A stretch of 64,000 nucleotides of DNA from Micromonospora lupini (GTDB lineage Bacteria > Actinomycetota > Actinomycetes > Mycobacteriales > Micromonosporaceae), in contig NZ_JAPENL010000001.1 in NCBI RefSeq assembly GCF_026342015.1, forward strand, positions 1,426,001 through 1,490,000, given 5' to 3'. Positions 24,860 to 34,323 of the stretch are shown here, piece by piece. Position 1 is the stretch's first letter. Every line of letters begins with the position of its first letter. The translations under genes and the position numbers were made by a program. Below the pieces are notes generated by a model, which ran no database searches, was not told where the DNA came from, and saw only the letters and a list, made by a program, of their open reading frames with translations.

Positions 24860-27800
24860 TCAGGCCTCCTGGTCGCTGCTGCTGTCGGCGACGTCGGTCG
24901 TGACCAGCGGCGGGTAACGGTGGCTCAGGTCCCCCGACCGTCGCCGGTAGTCGACGACGAGGTCCAGCAGATCCTGGCCCCTCGGGCGTCGGCCGGGCCG
25001 TACGTCGCACGTACCGACCTTGCTCTCCTGAATGAGGACGTTGGGGTCGAGGGTGATGCCGAACAGGTCGTTCGCCGAGTCGCCGGTCACCAGACCCTCG
25101 TAACCGAAGTGGTACGGCAACCAGAGCTGGTGGATGATCCGGCCGTCCACCCGCAGTGGGGTGATCCGGTCGGTCACCAGGACCTTCGCCTCGATTGCCG
25201 CGCGGGTGCTGACCAGATGTGCCCAGCCCAGGTGGGTCAGGCCGCGGTGCGCGGCCAGCTCCGGCGACACCTCGACGAACATCTCCGGTTGCAGCTCGGC
25301 GAGGTGCGCGACGGTCCGGCTCATGCCGCCGGCCGTGTGGTGCTCGGTGAGCCTGCTGACCGTGAACACGTACGGGAAGACGTCGCTGTGCTGCTCCGGA
25401 GGGCTCGGATTGAGGGTGTTGATCGGGTGGATGTAGACCTTGCGGGCCGGGTTGGCCTGCTGCCGGTAGAGCGGGTTACGCACCGGCGACTCCACCGGCT
25501 CGTAGTGCGTCGGCAGCGGCCCGTCCAGCACGCCGCTGGGCGCGTACAGCCAGCCCTTGCCGTCGCCCTGCAGGATGAAGGGGTCGTCGCCCGCGATGCC
25601 CGCCACGCCTGAGGAGTTCGGCGCCGGCCGGTACGAGGGCGCCTTGTTCTTTTCGAAGTCCGGCACGTCGTAGCCGGTCCACTCGGCCTTTCCCGCGTCC
25701 CACCACACGTACTTCTTGCGCTCGCTCCAGGGCCTGCCGTCCGGGTCGGCCGAGGCACGGTTGTAGAGGATCCGACGGTTGGACGGCCACGCCCAGCCCC
25801 ACTCGAGCGCGACCAGGGACTGCTCCGAGCCGGGCTTGCGGCGGGCGGCCTGGTTGACGCCGTCGGCGTACACGCCTGTGTAGATCCAGCAGCCTCCGGC
25901 GGTGGTGCCGTCGTCCTTCATCTCGGTGTAGCTCGACAGCGGTCGGCCGCTGGCCACGTCGTACCCGTTGATCTCGTACAGCACCGACTCGGCGCTCGGC
26001 TCGGCGTATCGGCCGTGGGTGGGGTAGTCCCAGGTGAGGTCGAGCAGCGCCCGGTCGCGGGCCAGGGTCGAGCGGGCCAGCCGTTCCCTGACGATGCGGC
26101 CGAGGTGGTAGAAGAACCACAGCTCGGAGCGGGCGTCGCCTGGCGGCTCGACGGCCTTCTCCCGCCACTGCAACAACCGCTGCGTCTGCGTGAACGTGCC
26201 CTCCTTCTCCACGTGCGAGGCGGCGGGCAGGAAGAACACCTCGGTCCGGCATTCCGCCGGCACGATCTCGCCCGTCTCGATCTCCGGGGCGTGCTGCCAG
26301 AACGTGGCGCTCTCGATCATGAACAGGTCCCGGACGACAAGCCAGTCCAGGTTCGCCATCCCCAACCGCTGGGCGCGGCCGTGCGCCGAGCCGACCGCGG
26401 GGTTCTGCCCGAGCAGGAAGTACCCCTTGATCTTCCCGTCGATCATGTTGAGCACCTGCTGGTAGGTGCCGTGGTCACCGGTCATCCGGGGCACGTAGTC
26501 GTAGCAGTAGTCGTTGTCGGCGGTCGCGGCGTCACCCCAGTACGCCTTGAGCAGGTTCACGCCGTAGGCGCGCGCGTTGCCCCAGAAGCCCTTCTGCCCG
26601 GGGTGCCGGATGCTGTCCACCCACTCGTCGAACGTCGGGTGGTCGGCGTGGTGCGGCATCGGCAGGTAGCCGGGCAGCAGGTTGAACAGCGTCGGCACGT
26701 CTGTGGAGCCCTGGATGCTCGCGTGTCCCCGCAGGGCCATGACGCCACCACCGGGCCGGCCCACGTTGCCCAGCAGCAACTGGATGATCGCGCCGGCGCG
26801 GATGTACTGGACTCCCACGCTGTGCTGGGTCCACCCGACCGAGTAGACGAGCATGCTCGTTCGCTCCCGGCCCGAGTTGGCCGTCCACGCCTGGGCCAGT
26901 TCGAGGAACTTGTCCTGCGGGATGCCGCAGACCCGCTCCACCATCTCCGGCGTGTAGCGGGAGAAGTGCCGCTTGAGGATCTGGTAGACGCAGCGCGGAT
27001 GCTGCAACGTCTCGTCGCGCTGGGTGTCGCCGCCCACCGGCGCGCCGTGTGACTCGTGCTCCAGCCCGGCTGCCGTCTCCCGCTGGGTCTCGGTGTTCTG
27101 CGAGGAGACGTTCTCCTCGGCGCCCTCGTACTGCCAACTGCTCTGGTCGTAGCTGGCGTTCTCCTCGGCGAAACCGGAGAAGAGCCCGTGCAGGTCCTCG
27201 GTGTCCCGGTACTCCTCGGTCACGATGGTGGCGGCGTTCGTGTACGCCACGACGTACTCGCGGAAGTCCAGCTCGTTGTCCAGGATGTAGCGGATCACGC
27301 CGCCGAGCAGGGCGATGTCGGTGCCCGCCCGGATCGGCAGGTACGCGTCCGCCACCGCGCTCGTCCGCGTGAACCGCGGGTCGACGTGGAACACCTTCGC
27401 CCCACGGCGCTTGGCCTCCATCACCCACTGAAAGCCCACCGGATGCGCCTCGGCCATGTTCGAACCCTGGATGACGATCATGTCGGAGTTCGACAGGTCC
27501 TGCTGGAACTGGGTGGCGCCGCCGCGACCGAAGCTGGTCCCCAGACCGGGGACTGTGGCGGAGTGTCAAATACGGGCCTGGTTCTCGATCTGCAACGCCC
27601 CCATCGCGGTGAACAACTTCTTGATGAGGTAGTTCTCCTCGTTGTCGAGCGTCGCCCCGCCCAGACTGGCGAAACCGAGCGTCCGGTGGAGCGGCCGGCC
27701 CTCGTCGTCACGGTCTTCCCAGGTCTCGTCCCGGGCGGCCAGGACCCGGTCGGCGATCATGTTCATCGCCGTGTCGAGGTCGAGATCCTCCCACTCGGTG

Positions 27801-28135
27801 CCGTACGGCCGCCGGTAGCGGACCGTCGTCTGCCGCAACGGACTGGTCACCAGACTCTTGCTCGCCGCGCCCTTCGGACACAACCGACCCCGCGAGATCG
27901 GACTGTCCGGATCGCCCTCGATCTGCGTGACCTGCCCGTCGGCCACGTACACCCGCTGGCCACACCCCACCGCGCAGTACGGACAGACGGACCGGGCGAC
28001 CGAGTCGGCGGTGTCGGTGCGGGCGGTGAGCGTCAGCGACCGGGCGGACTTGGCCGCCGCGCCCCGGCCCAACGGATCGGGGCCAGTGAGCTGGCGATAG
28101 AGCGGCCAGCGCTCGACCCAGCGGCGCACCCCCAT
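24860..28135 (-). CDS. fdhA: Formate dehydrogenase alpha subunit, selenocysteine-containing molybdopterin enzyme
   Basis: Catalytic subunit of 1091 residues if the TGA at 27568-27566 is read as selenocysteine (codon 190). Upstream, Cys51, Cys54, Cys58 and Cys86 bind a [4Fe-4S] cluster. Around the UGA the product reads ENQARI-Sec-HSATVPGLGTSFGRGGAT, the expected formate dehydrogenase active site where Sec (or Cys) ligates Mo/W. The frame continues openly for 901 further codons with molybdopterin oxidoreductase and C-terminal Mopterin-binding features (GYEGLVTGDSANDL). No hydrophobic Tat signal is visible. A SECIS-like hairpin follows the UGA. ATG 28135 has GGGAAGG upstream. It oxidises formate to CO2, with electrons going to FdhB. 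SelA/B/C/D are not in the window and must be encoded elsewhere. Confidence 0.95.
27537..27568 (-). promoter_or_regulatory. Selenocysteine UGA codon with SECIS-like hairpin
   Basis: In the fdhA mRNA sense, the UGA (27568-27566) is followed after 12 nt by GUCCCC-GGUCU-GGGGAC (27553 down to 27537), a perfect 6-bp stem with a five-base loop. The loop GGUCU is the same as the apical loop of the E. coli fdhF SECIS that SelB recognises (from memory), and the distance fits bacterial SECIS elements. Confidence 0.85.
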
Positions 28136-28224
28136 CGCTGCACCTTCCCGACGAAAGCCACTAAATGTGAACAGTCCGACACTAGATGAGGTGCCGGCCC
28201 GGCCGCAGCAGGATCAGCAGAGCG

Positions 28225-28264
28225 ATGCCTCCCCCGGCCAGTTTCCGCTGGCCGAGGGAGGCAT
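28225..28264 (-). terminator. Hairpin terminator downstream of the PrsW-like gene
   Basis: ATGCCTCCC (28225-28233) pairs with GGGAGGCAT (28256-28264), with an inner stem CGGCCAG (28235-28241) pairing CTGGCCG (28248-28254). It lies 16 bp past the stop of the minus-strand PrsW-like gene, and it separates that gene from the fdh operon promoter at about 28136-28220. Confidence 0.75.
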
Positions 28265-28280
28265 GGTGGAGGGGCCCGGA

Positions 28281-29078
28281 TCAGCTCGACGGGCGCTGAA
28301 CGACCAGGCGGTCGCCGAAGGTCCGGTAGCGGTGCAGCTCCCAGAACAGCCAGCCGATGCTGACGATCGCCAGCACGACGAAGACCAGCGAACCGGAGAA
28401 GGTGTCCCACAGTGTGTGCAGGACGACGACGCCCAGGAAGGTGCCGAGGAACCCGAAGAGCCGGCCGACGCTCGGGCTGGCCAGCAGCGCCCACAGCGCC
28501 CCGGCGGTGAGCCCGGTCCAGGCGGTGTGCCCGGCGGGCGCGGTCAGGCCGCGGATGAACAGGGTCTGCTCCACCGCGCCGATGTTGCCGTGCGAGCTCA
28601 GCAGCGCGGTGAACGCGTACCCCATCGTCTCCAGCGCCGCGAAGCCCATGCCTGCGGCCACGCCGATGACAAGGCCGTCGGACGGCAGGCGGCGACGGTG
28701 CTGCGCCAGGGCCGTGAACAGCAGCACCACGGGGACGATCAGCTTCGCCGACTCCTCGATCAACGCCACGAACAGCATGGGCAGGGTGCCGAGGCCGCGC
28801 AGGGTGTCGTACTCCAGGGTGCCGGCGACCACCGTGCCGATCACCCCGCCGAAGAACGCCGACGTCACCAGCACCGACGACGGCACCTGCCAGCGCCCGG
28901 TACGGGCCTGGGCGAACGTGAGGAACGTCAGGGGCGCCAGGGTCGCTCCGAGCAGGATCAGCGCCGGCACGAAGTTCGGGTTCTGGGTGCGCACGAGGGT
29001 CCGCAGCACCGCCAGATAGAGGATCAGCCCGACGATTAGCACTCCGACCCACGCCCACCGGCGAGAACGATCACGCAT
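28281..29078 (-). CDS. PrsW-family intramembrane metalloprotease-like protein
   Basis: Polytopic membrane protein of 265 residues with about eight TM segments. It carries the family's conserved acidic and histidine motifs: EES at 108-110, GFAALE with Glu150, HTAWT with His184, and HTLWD with His221/Asp225. PrsW proteins are related to the CPBP/type II CAAX protease superfamily; in Bacillus PrsW cleaves an anti-sigma factor. No anti-sigma gene is adjacent, so the substrate is unknown. It is divergent from ltrA (145-bp gap). Confidence 0.88.
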   Translation of the reverse strand: MRDRSRRWAWVGVLIVGLILYLAVLRTLVRTQNPNFVPALILLGATLAPLTFLTFAQARTGRWQVPSSVLVTSAFFGGVIGTVVAGTLEYDTLRGLGTLPMLFVALIEESAKLIVPVVLLFTALAQHRRRLPSDGLVIGVAAGMGFAALETMGYAFTALLSSHGNIGAVEQTLFIRGLTAPAGHTAWTGLTAGALWALLASPSVGRLFGFLGTFLGVVVLHTLWDTFSGSLVFVVLAIVSIGWLFWELHRYRTFGDRLVVQRPSS

Positions 29079-29172
29079 ACCGCGCAGTCTGGCGGATCGG
29101 TGTTACGAAGACCAGCCCGACGGCGAGCGGAGACGTTCGTGAAGTCCTCAATCCGGTTCGCGGCATCTGAGG

Positions 29173-29188
29173 GTCGGATATAACCGAC
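29173..29188 (+). promoter_or_regulatory. Candidate ltrA promoter/operator (inverted repeat over a TATAAC -10)
   Basis: GTCGG-ATATAA-CCGAC is a perfect 5-bp inverted repeat with 6-bp spacer whose centre contains TATAAC (29179-29184), a good -10 hexamer about 40 bp before the ltrA ATG. A matching -35 is weak (TTCGCG, 29157-29162). The symmetry suggests repressor control, but this is low certainty. Confidence 0.35.
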
Positions 29189-29223
29189 GCACGGACGAAT
29201 CCCCGACAGAGACGCTGCCATCG

Positions 29224-30420
29224 ATGAACCGGAACCCGCCGCTCCACCCGCTGCTGCGCGCCCGGGACGCCCCGAAGCAGCCCGCGTTCATCGAGCTCTT
29301 CTTCGACCTGGTGTACGTCTTCGCGCTGACCCAGCTCACCCGCCTGCTGATCAACGACCTCACCCTCCAGGGTGGGTTCGAAGCGCTCGTGCTGTTCCTG
29401 GCGCTGTGGTGGATCTGGGTCCTGACGGCGTGGATGACGGACCAGTTCGACCCACAGCGCGCGTCCGTCCAGTGGTACGTCGTCCTGGTCATGTTCGGCA
29501 TCTTCCTGATGGCGATCCAGGTGCCCGAGGGGTTCCACGGCAACGGCCCGTTCTTCGCCGCCATCTTCGCCGCCATCAGCCTCGGGCGTTTTCTCTTCGT
29601 GGTGTGGGCGGCGCGCAGAACCGTGGTGCTGAACCACGTACTGCGGGCCCGTTTCTGGTTCCTCGTCTCGGCGCTCGGCTGGATTCCCGGGGCGTTCGTC
29701 CAGGGTTGGGCCCGGGGCATCCTGTGGCTGTCGGCCCTGACCGTCGACTATGTGTCGGCGGCGCTGCGGTGGCCGACCCCGTGGCGACTGGGTCACGCGC
29801 TGGGGCCGGCGCTGGAGATCACCGCGACCCACGTCGCCGAGCGCTACCGCCAGGTGTTCATCATCGCTCTGGGCGAGATCGTCCTGGCCCTGGGCATGAC
29901 CTTCACCGACACCGGTTCCGACGCGTTCACGCTCAGGCGCGCGGCGGCGATCACACTGTCGTTCGCCAGCGCCGCGCTCATGTGGCGGCTCTACGTCTAC
30001 CAGGCAGGCGGCCAACTCGGCCCGGCGATCACCGCGGCGCGCGACCCGCACCGCCTCAGCCAGTGGTCCTCGTTCGCGCACATGGCCATGATCGCCGGGA
30101 CCATCCTGACGGCTGTCGGATTCACGCTGGTCATGGAGCATCCGACGACGCACACGCCACCGTCCTGGGTCGCCGGCATCATCGGAGGTCCCGCCCTGTT
30201 CCTGGCCGGGCGCGTCGGCTTCGAATACGTGATCTTCGGTCGGGTGACCCTGCCTCGGCCGATCGGCATCCTCGTCCTGGCCGGCCTCTCCCCCGTGGTG
30301 GTCCACCTGCCGCCGGAGGCCACTGTGGCGTCGACGACTGCCGTTCTCATCGCGCTCGCCGCGGAGGACGCGGCGCGTGACCGTCGCAGCGCGCCGAAAC
30401 TGGCGGCCCCGCCCACCTGA
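29224..30420 (+). CDS. Low-temperature-requirement protein A (LtrA) family membrane protein
   Basis: Membrane protein of 398 residues with about ten to eleven TM helices. The LtrA signature [14 protein letters not shown] is at residues 22-35, and a second LtrA block [18 protein letters not shown] is near 206-223. The biochemical role is unknown; the family was named from a cold-sensitive Listeria mutant. ATG 29224 gives the complete conserved N-terminus. It is followed by a hairpin terminator. Confidence 0.9.
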   Translation: MNRNPPLHPLLRARDAPKQPAFIELFFDLVYVFALTQLTRLLINDLTLQGGFEALVLFLALWWIWVLTAWMTDQFDPQRASVQWYVVLVMFGIFLMAIQVPEGFHGNGPFFAAIFAAISLGRFLFVVWAARRTVVLNHVLRARFWFLVSALGWIPGAFVQGWARGILWLSALTVDYVSAALRWPTPWRLGHALGPALEITATHVAERYRQVFIIALGEIVLALGMTFTDTGSDAFTLRRAAAITLSFASAALMWRLYVYQAGGQLGPAITAARDPHRLSQWSSFAHMAMIAGTILTAVGFTLVMEHPTTHTPPSWVAGIIGGPALFLAGRVGFEYVIFGRVTLPRPIGILVLAGLSPVVVHLPPEATVASTTAVLIALAAEDAARDRRSAPKLAAPPT

Positions 30421-30439
30421 CGAGGTCCGGCCGGGCCGA

Positions 30440-30464
30440 CGAGGGCTGGCTGCCACAGCCCTCG
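30440..30464 (+). terminator. Hairpin terminator after ltrA
   Basis: CGAGGGCTG (30440-30448) pairs with CAGCCCTCG (30456-30464) around a 7-nt loop, 20 bp beyond the ltrA stop. Confidence 0.7.
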
Positions 30465-30539
30465 GCTGGTGGGCCAAGCTGCGGCAGCCGGCGGGCTTGC
30501 GGTGACCGTCGGTCACCTCGGTCAGGGGCGGATGCGGTC

Positions 30540-30591
30540 GTGAGCGGTATACCTCAGAGTCATATTCATACCGCTGAGGTATACCGCTCAC
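30540..30591. repeat. 18-bp perfect inverted repeat built from GGTATACC units
   Basis: GTGAGCGGTATACCTCAG (30540-30557) is perfectly complementary to CTGAGGTATACCGCTCAC (30574-30591) around a 16-bp spacer. Each arm contains the self-complementary GGTATACC, and the spacer end plus right arm forms ATACC-GCTGA-GGTAT (30568-30582). It lies between the ltrA terminator and the 3' end of the ASCH gene, so it is neither an obvious promoter nor a simple terminator. It could be a multi-site operator for an unseen transcript, a palindromic repeat element or a hairpin terminator for the minus-strand ASCH gene. Confidence 0.75.
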
Positions 30592-30671
30592 CAGCACATC
30601 GGCACAGCGCGCAGCCACAGCGGATGGCCAGCGCTCTTCGCCGCGACCCCAGCCCCGTCCTGATTCAGGAC

Positions 30672-31109
30672 CTACTCGTCCAGGGCAGGTGGGCCGAGCT
30701 GCAGCAGCCGGAAGCGCTTGGTCACCACCAGGGTCTCGTCGTCGACGGTGAAGTCGGGATCGCCCAGCTCGGCGCGCACCTCGGCGCTGTGCCAGAACGA
30801 CTCGTGTCCCGCTCGCCACTGCGCCACCGACTCGTCCCCCTCCCCCTCGGCCAGGGCGTGTGCCAGGTCCACGTAGGCGAGCCGGACCACCCGCACCTCG
30901 GTCACCTCGATCGCCGCCACCCGCCTCCCCCGCGAGTCGACCACCGCGGATCGCCGACCGACCTCGGGCAGCGCCTCGTTCGCGCGCTCGTATCCGATCA
31001 GCAGCGCGGACGTGGAGGTCTTCGCGCCGGACAGAATCGCGGCCACCAGCGTGTCCCGCAGCGGCCCGGGAAACCCGAACTCCACCACCGGGAGATCATC
31101 CACAACCAT
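30672..31109 (-). CDS. ASCH domain protein
   Basis: Cytoplasmic protein of 145 residues. The body [17 protein letters not shown]... [14 protein letters not shown] ... [17 protein letters not shown] matches the ASCH fold, a PUA-like beta-barrel expected to bind RNA or act as an RNA/amide-processing enzyme. ATG 31109 is chosen because it gives the usual family N-terminus; no Shine-Dalgarno is visible on this strand, so the mRNA may be leaderless. It is divergent from the NUDIX gene with only 45 bp between starts. Exact function unknown. Confidence 0.8.
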   Translation of the reverse strand: MVVDDLPVVEFGFPGPLRDTLVAAILSGAKTSTSALLIGYERANEALPEVGRRSAVVDSRGRRVAAIEVTEVRVVRLAYVDLAHALAEGEGDESVAQWRAGHESFWHSAEVRAELGDPDFTVDDETLVVTKRFRLLQLGPPALDE

Positions 31110-31154
31110 GAACGGAGGGTACGCCCGGGCACCAGCGACGAGGGCCAGCGTGGC

Positions 31155-31577
31155 ATGGTCTCGTGGATGGCCACCTACGACGTCGCCCTCGTGCTGCTCG
31201 CCGACCCCTCCGGGGCGGTGCTGATGCAGCATCGCGACGAGCACGCGCCCGTCTCACCAAACCAGTGGAGCCTGCCCGGCGGCCATGTCGAGCCCGGCGA
31301 GTCGCCCGAGCAGGCGGCCCGCCGCGAGCTGCTGGAGGAGGCCGGCCTGACAGCCGGTGAGCTGCACCCGCTGTGGAGCGGCCCACGCCCGTACGAGGAA
31401 GGCTTCCCGCACACGGTCACGGTGCATGTCTTCCGCGGTGTCACCACCGCGCGACAGGAGGACGTGGTGCTGGGCGAGGGTCAGGCCATGGTGTTCGTCA
31501 GGCGCCACGAGTTACGCGATCGGGAGCTGGCGGTCTCGACCGTTGTGGCGCTGTCGCTGCACCTCGGGGACACCTGA
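31155..31577 (+). CDS. NUDIX hydrolase
   Basis: 140-residue pyrophosphohydrolase with a complete NUDIX box [22 protein letters not shown] (about residues 41-62), which supplies the Mg-binding glutamates. Start ATG 31155, or ATG 31167 four codons later; no strong ribosome site separates them. Substrate class (nucleotide sugar, damaged dNTP or other) cannot be read. It is divergent from the ASCH gene. Confidence 0.9.
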   Translation: MVSWMATYDVALVLLADPSGAVLMQHRDEHAPVSPNQWSLPGGHVEPGESPEQAARRELLEEAGLTAGELHPLWSGPRPYEEGFPHTVTVHVFRGVTTARQEDVVLGEGQAMVFVRRHELRDRELAVSTVVALSLHLGDT

Positions 31578-31613
31578 CACGCGGCGCGGGTGGTTCCCCC
31601 GGTGGCCCGGGTC

Positions 31614-32186
31614 TCACGGTGCCTCCGGGCGGTCGCGCCGCAGCACGGTGAAGGCTCCCGCCTCGACGGGTTCCACAGCGCTGAACCGGAAGTCGGCGGG
31701 CGTGCCGGTGGCGAACAAGCGGTCGCCGGCACCGACGATCGTCGGGAACGTGATCAGCCGGTACTCGTCGATGACGTCGGCCGCCGCCAGCGCCCGGACG
31801 AGGCTCAGGCTGCCGATCACCACGACGTCGCGCCGGGTGCGTTCGTCGGTGGCCCAGTCGACCGGGTCGCCGTCGATCGGCGCCGAGTTCGGCCAGGCCG
31901 CCGCGTCGATGCCGCTGGTGGTGGCCACCCTCTTGGGCACGGTGTTCATCACCGTGGCGTATCCCCCGTCGCGGCTCGGCCACAGCTTGGCGAAATGCTC
32001 CCAGGTGCGCCGGCCGTAGAGCTGGACGCCCTGCTCCATCCGGGCCCCGAGGCGGAACTTGTCGCCGCTGACCGGCCCGGCCCCGTGCCGGAACGCCCAG
32101 CCGCCGTGGCCGGTGCCCCCACGCCCGTCGGGGTCGGAGACCACGCCGTCCAGCGTGCAGAACTGAATGACAATGATGTCGCCCAT
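31614..32186 (-). CDS. RibD C-terminal/dihydrofolate-reductase-like reductase
   Basis: 190-residue protein of the bacterial RibD-C/DHFR-like family: N-terminal IIVIQFCTLDGVVSDPDG, the central VQLYGRRTWEHF segment, DVVVIGSLSLVRAL, and the LITFPTIVGAGDRLF motif. Probably an NAD(P)H-dependent cytoplasmic reductase of unknown substrate, not the housekeeping DHFR. ATG 32186 has AGAGGAA about 6 nt upstream. Proteins of this family are often encoded next to sigma-70 genes with a SnoaL tail, as here, where the sigma gene is divergent with a 126-bp gap. Confidence 0.88.
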   Translation of the reverse strand: MGDIIVIQFCTLDGVVSDPDGRGGTGHGGWAFRHGAGPVSGDKFRLGARMEQGVQLYGRRTWEHFAKLWPSRDGGYATVMNTVPKRVATTSGIDAAAWPNSAPIDGDPVDWATDERTRRDVVVIGSLSLVRALAAADVIDEYRLITFPTIVGAGDRLFATGTPADFRFSAVEPVEAGAFTVLRRDRPEAP

Positions 32187-32312
32187 GTGGATTCCTCTCA
32201 TCGTGACGGCCCGCCGTGGACCGCTCGTACTGCACACCTACTGACGCCGCGCGCCGAACTCATCGGTCCACGCCGGGGAATCCTGGCCGTGCGTCGGCGT
32301 ACGCTCTCCGGC

Positions 32313-33353
32313 GTGGCCGAGGCGACAGCGCAGGACCGGGACGGCCGGTACGAGGCGTACCGGGGCGACCTGCTGGCGCACTGCTACCGGATGCTCGGTT
32401 CGGTGGACGAGGCCGAGGACCTGGTGCAGGAGACGCTGCTACGAGCCTGGCGGGCCGCCGACCGGTACGACCCGGAGCTGTCGTCGTTGCGGACCTGGCT
32501 GCACCGCATCGCGACGAACGCCTGCCTCACGGCGTTGGCGGGGCGCGCTCGTCGGCCACTGCCGAGCGGGCTGAACCCGGCCGGTGACCCGTCCGCGCCG
32601 CTCATCCCGCGCCTCGACGTGCCCTGGTTGCAGCCGTTTCCGGACGCACGGCTCGGTGACCCCGCCGACGCCCTCCAGCAGCGTACGGGTCTGCGGCTCG
32701 CCCTGGTCGCGGCGCTGCAACTGCTGCCCGCTCGGCAACGCGCCGCGCTGGTGCTGCGGGAGGTGCTCCAGTTGTCGGCCGTCGAGGTGGCGCAGGCCCT
32801 GGGCAGCAGCGTCGCCTCGGTGAACAGCAGTCTGCAGCGGGCCCGAGCGACGCTGCGGGCCGCCGGGCCGGTGCTCGACGAGGTACGCGAACCGGCCGAT
32901 CCCGACGAGCGCGCCGTGGTCGAGCGTTATCTGGCGGCGTTCGAGGCGGCCGACCTGGACGGCCTGACCCGCCTGCTCTCCGATGACGTGGTGCTGGAGA
33001 TGCCACCGGTGGCGCTCTGGCTCGTCGGCAGAGCGCACTACCACCGGTTCCTGGAACGCGTCTTCGCCATGCGGGGCGAGGGCTGGCGCCTGGTGCCCGT
33101 GCGGGCCAACGGCACCACGGCGCTGGCGGCGTACGCCCCGGACCCGGAGGCGGGGGGCGTCCGGGCGCACTCGCTTCAGCTCTTCAGCGTGCGGGGTGGC
33201 CTGATCCGCTGCTGCGTGACGTTCGTCGACCCGACGATGTTCGACCTGTTCGGACTCCCGACGACACTTGCGGGCCACGCTCCGGAGCTGGTGCCTGTGT
33301 CAACGCCCCTGACCAGCCTGCGGCGGGCCCAGACGAGCGGCCGGGTGGGATAA
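32313..33353 (+). CDS. ECF sigma factor with C-terminal SnoaL-like domain (SigJ/ECF41-like)
   Basis: RNA polymerase sigma factor of 346 residues, much longer than a classical ECF. Region 2 (YRGDLLAHCYRMLGSVDEAEDLVQETLLRAW) is at about 12-43, region 4 (LPARQRAALVLREVLQLSAVEVAQAL) at about 130-165, and a SnoaL/NTF2-like fold from about 195 (AVVERYLAAFEAADLDGLTRLLSDDV). In such proteins the C-terminal domain replaces a separate anti-sigma factor. GTG 32313 is chosen; GTG 32289 is in frame. The divergent RibD-like reductase gene is the probable target. It converges with the LysR gene, 3 bp between stops. Confidence 0.9.
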   Translation: MAEATAQDRDGRYEAYRGDLLAHCYRMLGSVDEAEDLVQETLLRAWRAADRYDPELSSLRTWLHRIATNACLTALAGRARRPLPSGLNPAGDPSAPLIPRLDVPWLQPFPDARLGDPADALQQRTGLRLALVAALQLLPARQRAALVLREVLQLSAVEVAQALGSSVASVNSSLQRARATLRAAGPVLDEVREPADPDERAVVERYLAAFEAADLDGLTRLLSDDVVLEMPPVALWLVGRAHYHRFLERVFAMRGEGWRLVPVRANGTTALAAYAPDPEAGGVRAHSLQLFSVRGGLIRCCVTFVDPTMFDLFGLPTTLAGHAPELVPVSTPLTSLRRAQTSGRVG

Positions 33354-33356
33354 CCG

Positions 33357-34241
33357 TCAGGGCAGGAAATCGCCGGTCAGGGCGATGAGGGCGCGGGCGG
33401 CGGCGCCCGCCGGGCGGTCCACAGGCGTGGCGAGCGACGCCGTCCAGTCGAGGTCGGCGTCGGCGACGCGCAGCGTGCGTACGCCCTCGGCGTCGGCGAC
33501 GGCGAAGCGGGGCAGCAGCGCGATGCCGAGGCCGTGCCGGACGTGGTCGGCGCCGGTCGCGATGTCGGGGATCTCGATCGTGACGCGCCGGGACAGGCCG
33601 GCGGTGGCGAACGCCCGGTCGGTGACGGCGCGGTTGCCGTACCCGACCGGGGAGTCGATGAAGTCCAGGCCGGCGAGTTCGTCGAGCGTCACCGCCTCGC
33701 GGGCGGCCAACGGATGGTCGTCCGGCACGACGAGGTCGATGACCGAGCGGGCCAGCTCGGTCAGGTGGATCTCCGGCGGCGGGGTGCCGGGCAGCGAGAC
33801 GAACGCGAGGTCGAGCCGGCGTTCGGTGAGCGCGTCGATGAGCCCCTGGGAGCCGGCGGGGGCGACGCTCGTGTGCAGCAGGACCCCGGGGTGCCGGCGG
33901 TGGAACTCGCCGAGCAGGGCCGGCAGGTGCAGGAGCCGGGTCGACGTCATCGTGCCGATCCGCAGGGTGCCACGGAGTCCGCCGTGCACCTCGGCCACGG
34001 CGTCGCGGGCGTCGCGGGCCGCGTCGAGGGCGACGCGGGCGCGGGGCAGCAGCGCGGCGCCGGCGTCGGTGAGGAGTACGCGTTTGGAGTTGCGGTCCAG
34101 CAGCGGCGCACCCAGTTCGCGTTCCAGGGTCTTGACCGCTGCGGAGACGGCGGACTGGACGACGTGCAGGCGAGCGGCGGCGCGTGTGAAGTTCTGTTCC
34201 TCGGCCACGGCGACGAAATACTCGAGTTGGCGCAGTTCCAC
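33357..34241 (-). CDS. LysR-family transcriptional regulator
   Basis: 294-residue regulator from GTG 34241 (VELRQLEYFVAVAEE), with an N-terminal winged helix-turn-helix (NFTRAAARLHVVQSAVSAAVKTLE) and a C-terminal effector-binding domain beginning about residue 88 (LRIGTMTSTRLLHLPALL). A GTG five codons upstream (34256) is a less conserved alternative. It is divergent from an MFS transporter gene with an 82-bp gap, so that transporter is the likely target, probably with an unknown small-molecule inducer. Confidence 0.92.
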   Translation of the reverse strand: MELRQLEYFVAVAEEQNFTRAAARLHVVQSAVSAAVKTLERELGAPLLDRNSKRVLLTDAGAALLPRARVALDAARDARDAVAEVHGGLRGTLRIGTMTSTRLLHLPALLGEFHRRHPGVLLHTSVAPAGSQGLIDALTERRLDLAFVSLPGTPPPEIHLTELARSVIDLVVPDDHPLAAREAVTLDELAGLDFIDSPVGYGNRAVTDRAFATAGLSRRVTIEIPDIATGADHVRHGLGIALLPRFAVADAEGVRTLRVADADLDWTASLATPVDRPAGAAARALIALTGDFLP

Positions 34242-34323
34242 GCCGCCAAGTATCACCTATGGCGATCGTTACTAGCATCAACTTTCGTTGGACGTGATGA
34301 TCGCGCCGGGCGACAGTGGGGTC

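Noticed and set aside
27481..27570. fdhA as two separate genes or a pseudogene with a nonsense mutation
   Set aside because: The stop is a TGA at the known Sec position, the flanking product is the expected active site in the same frame, and a SECIS-like hairpin follows.
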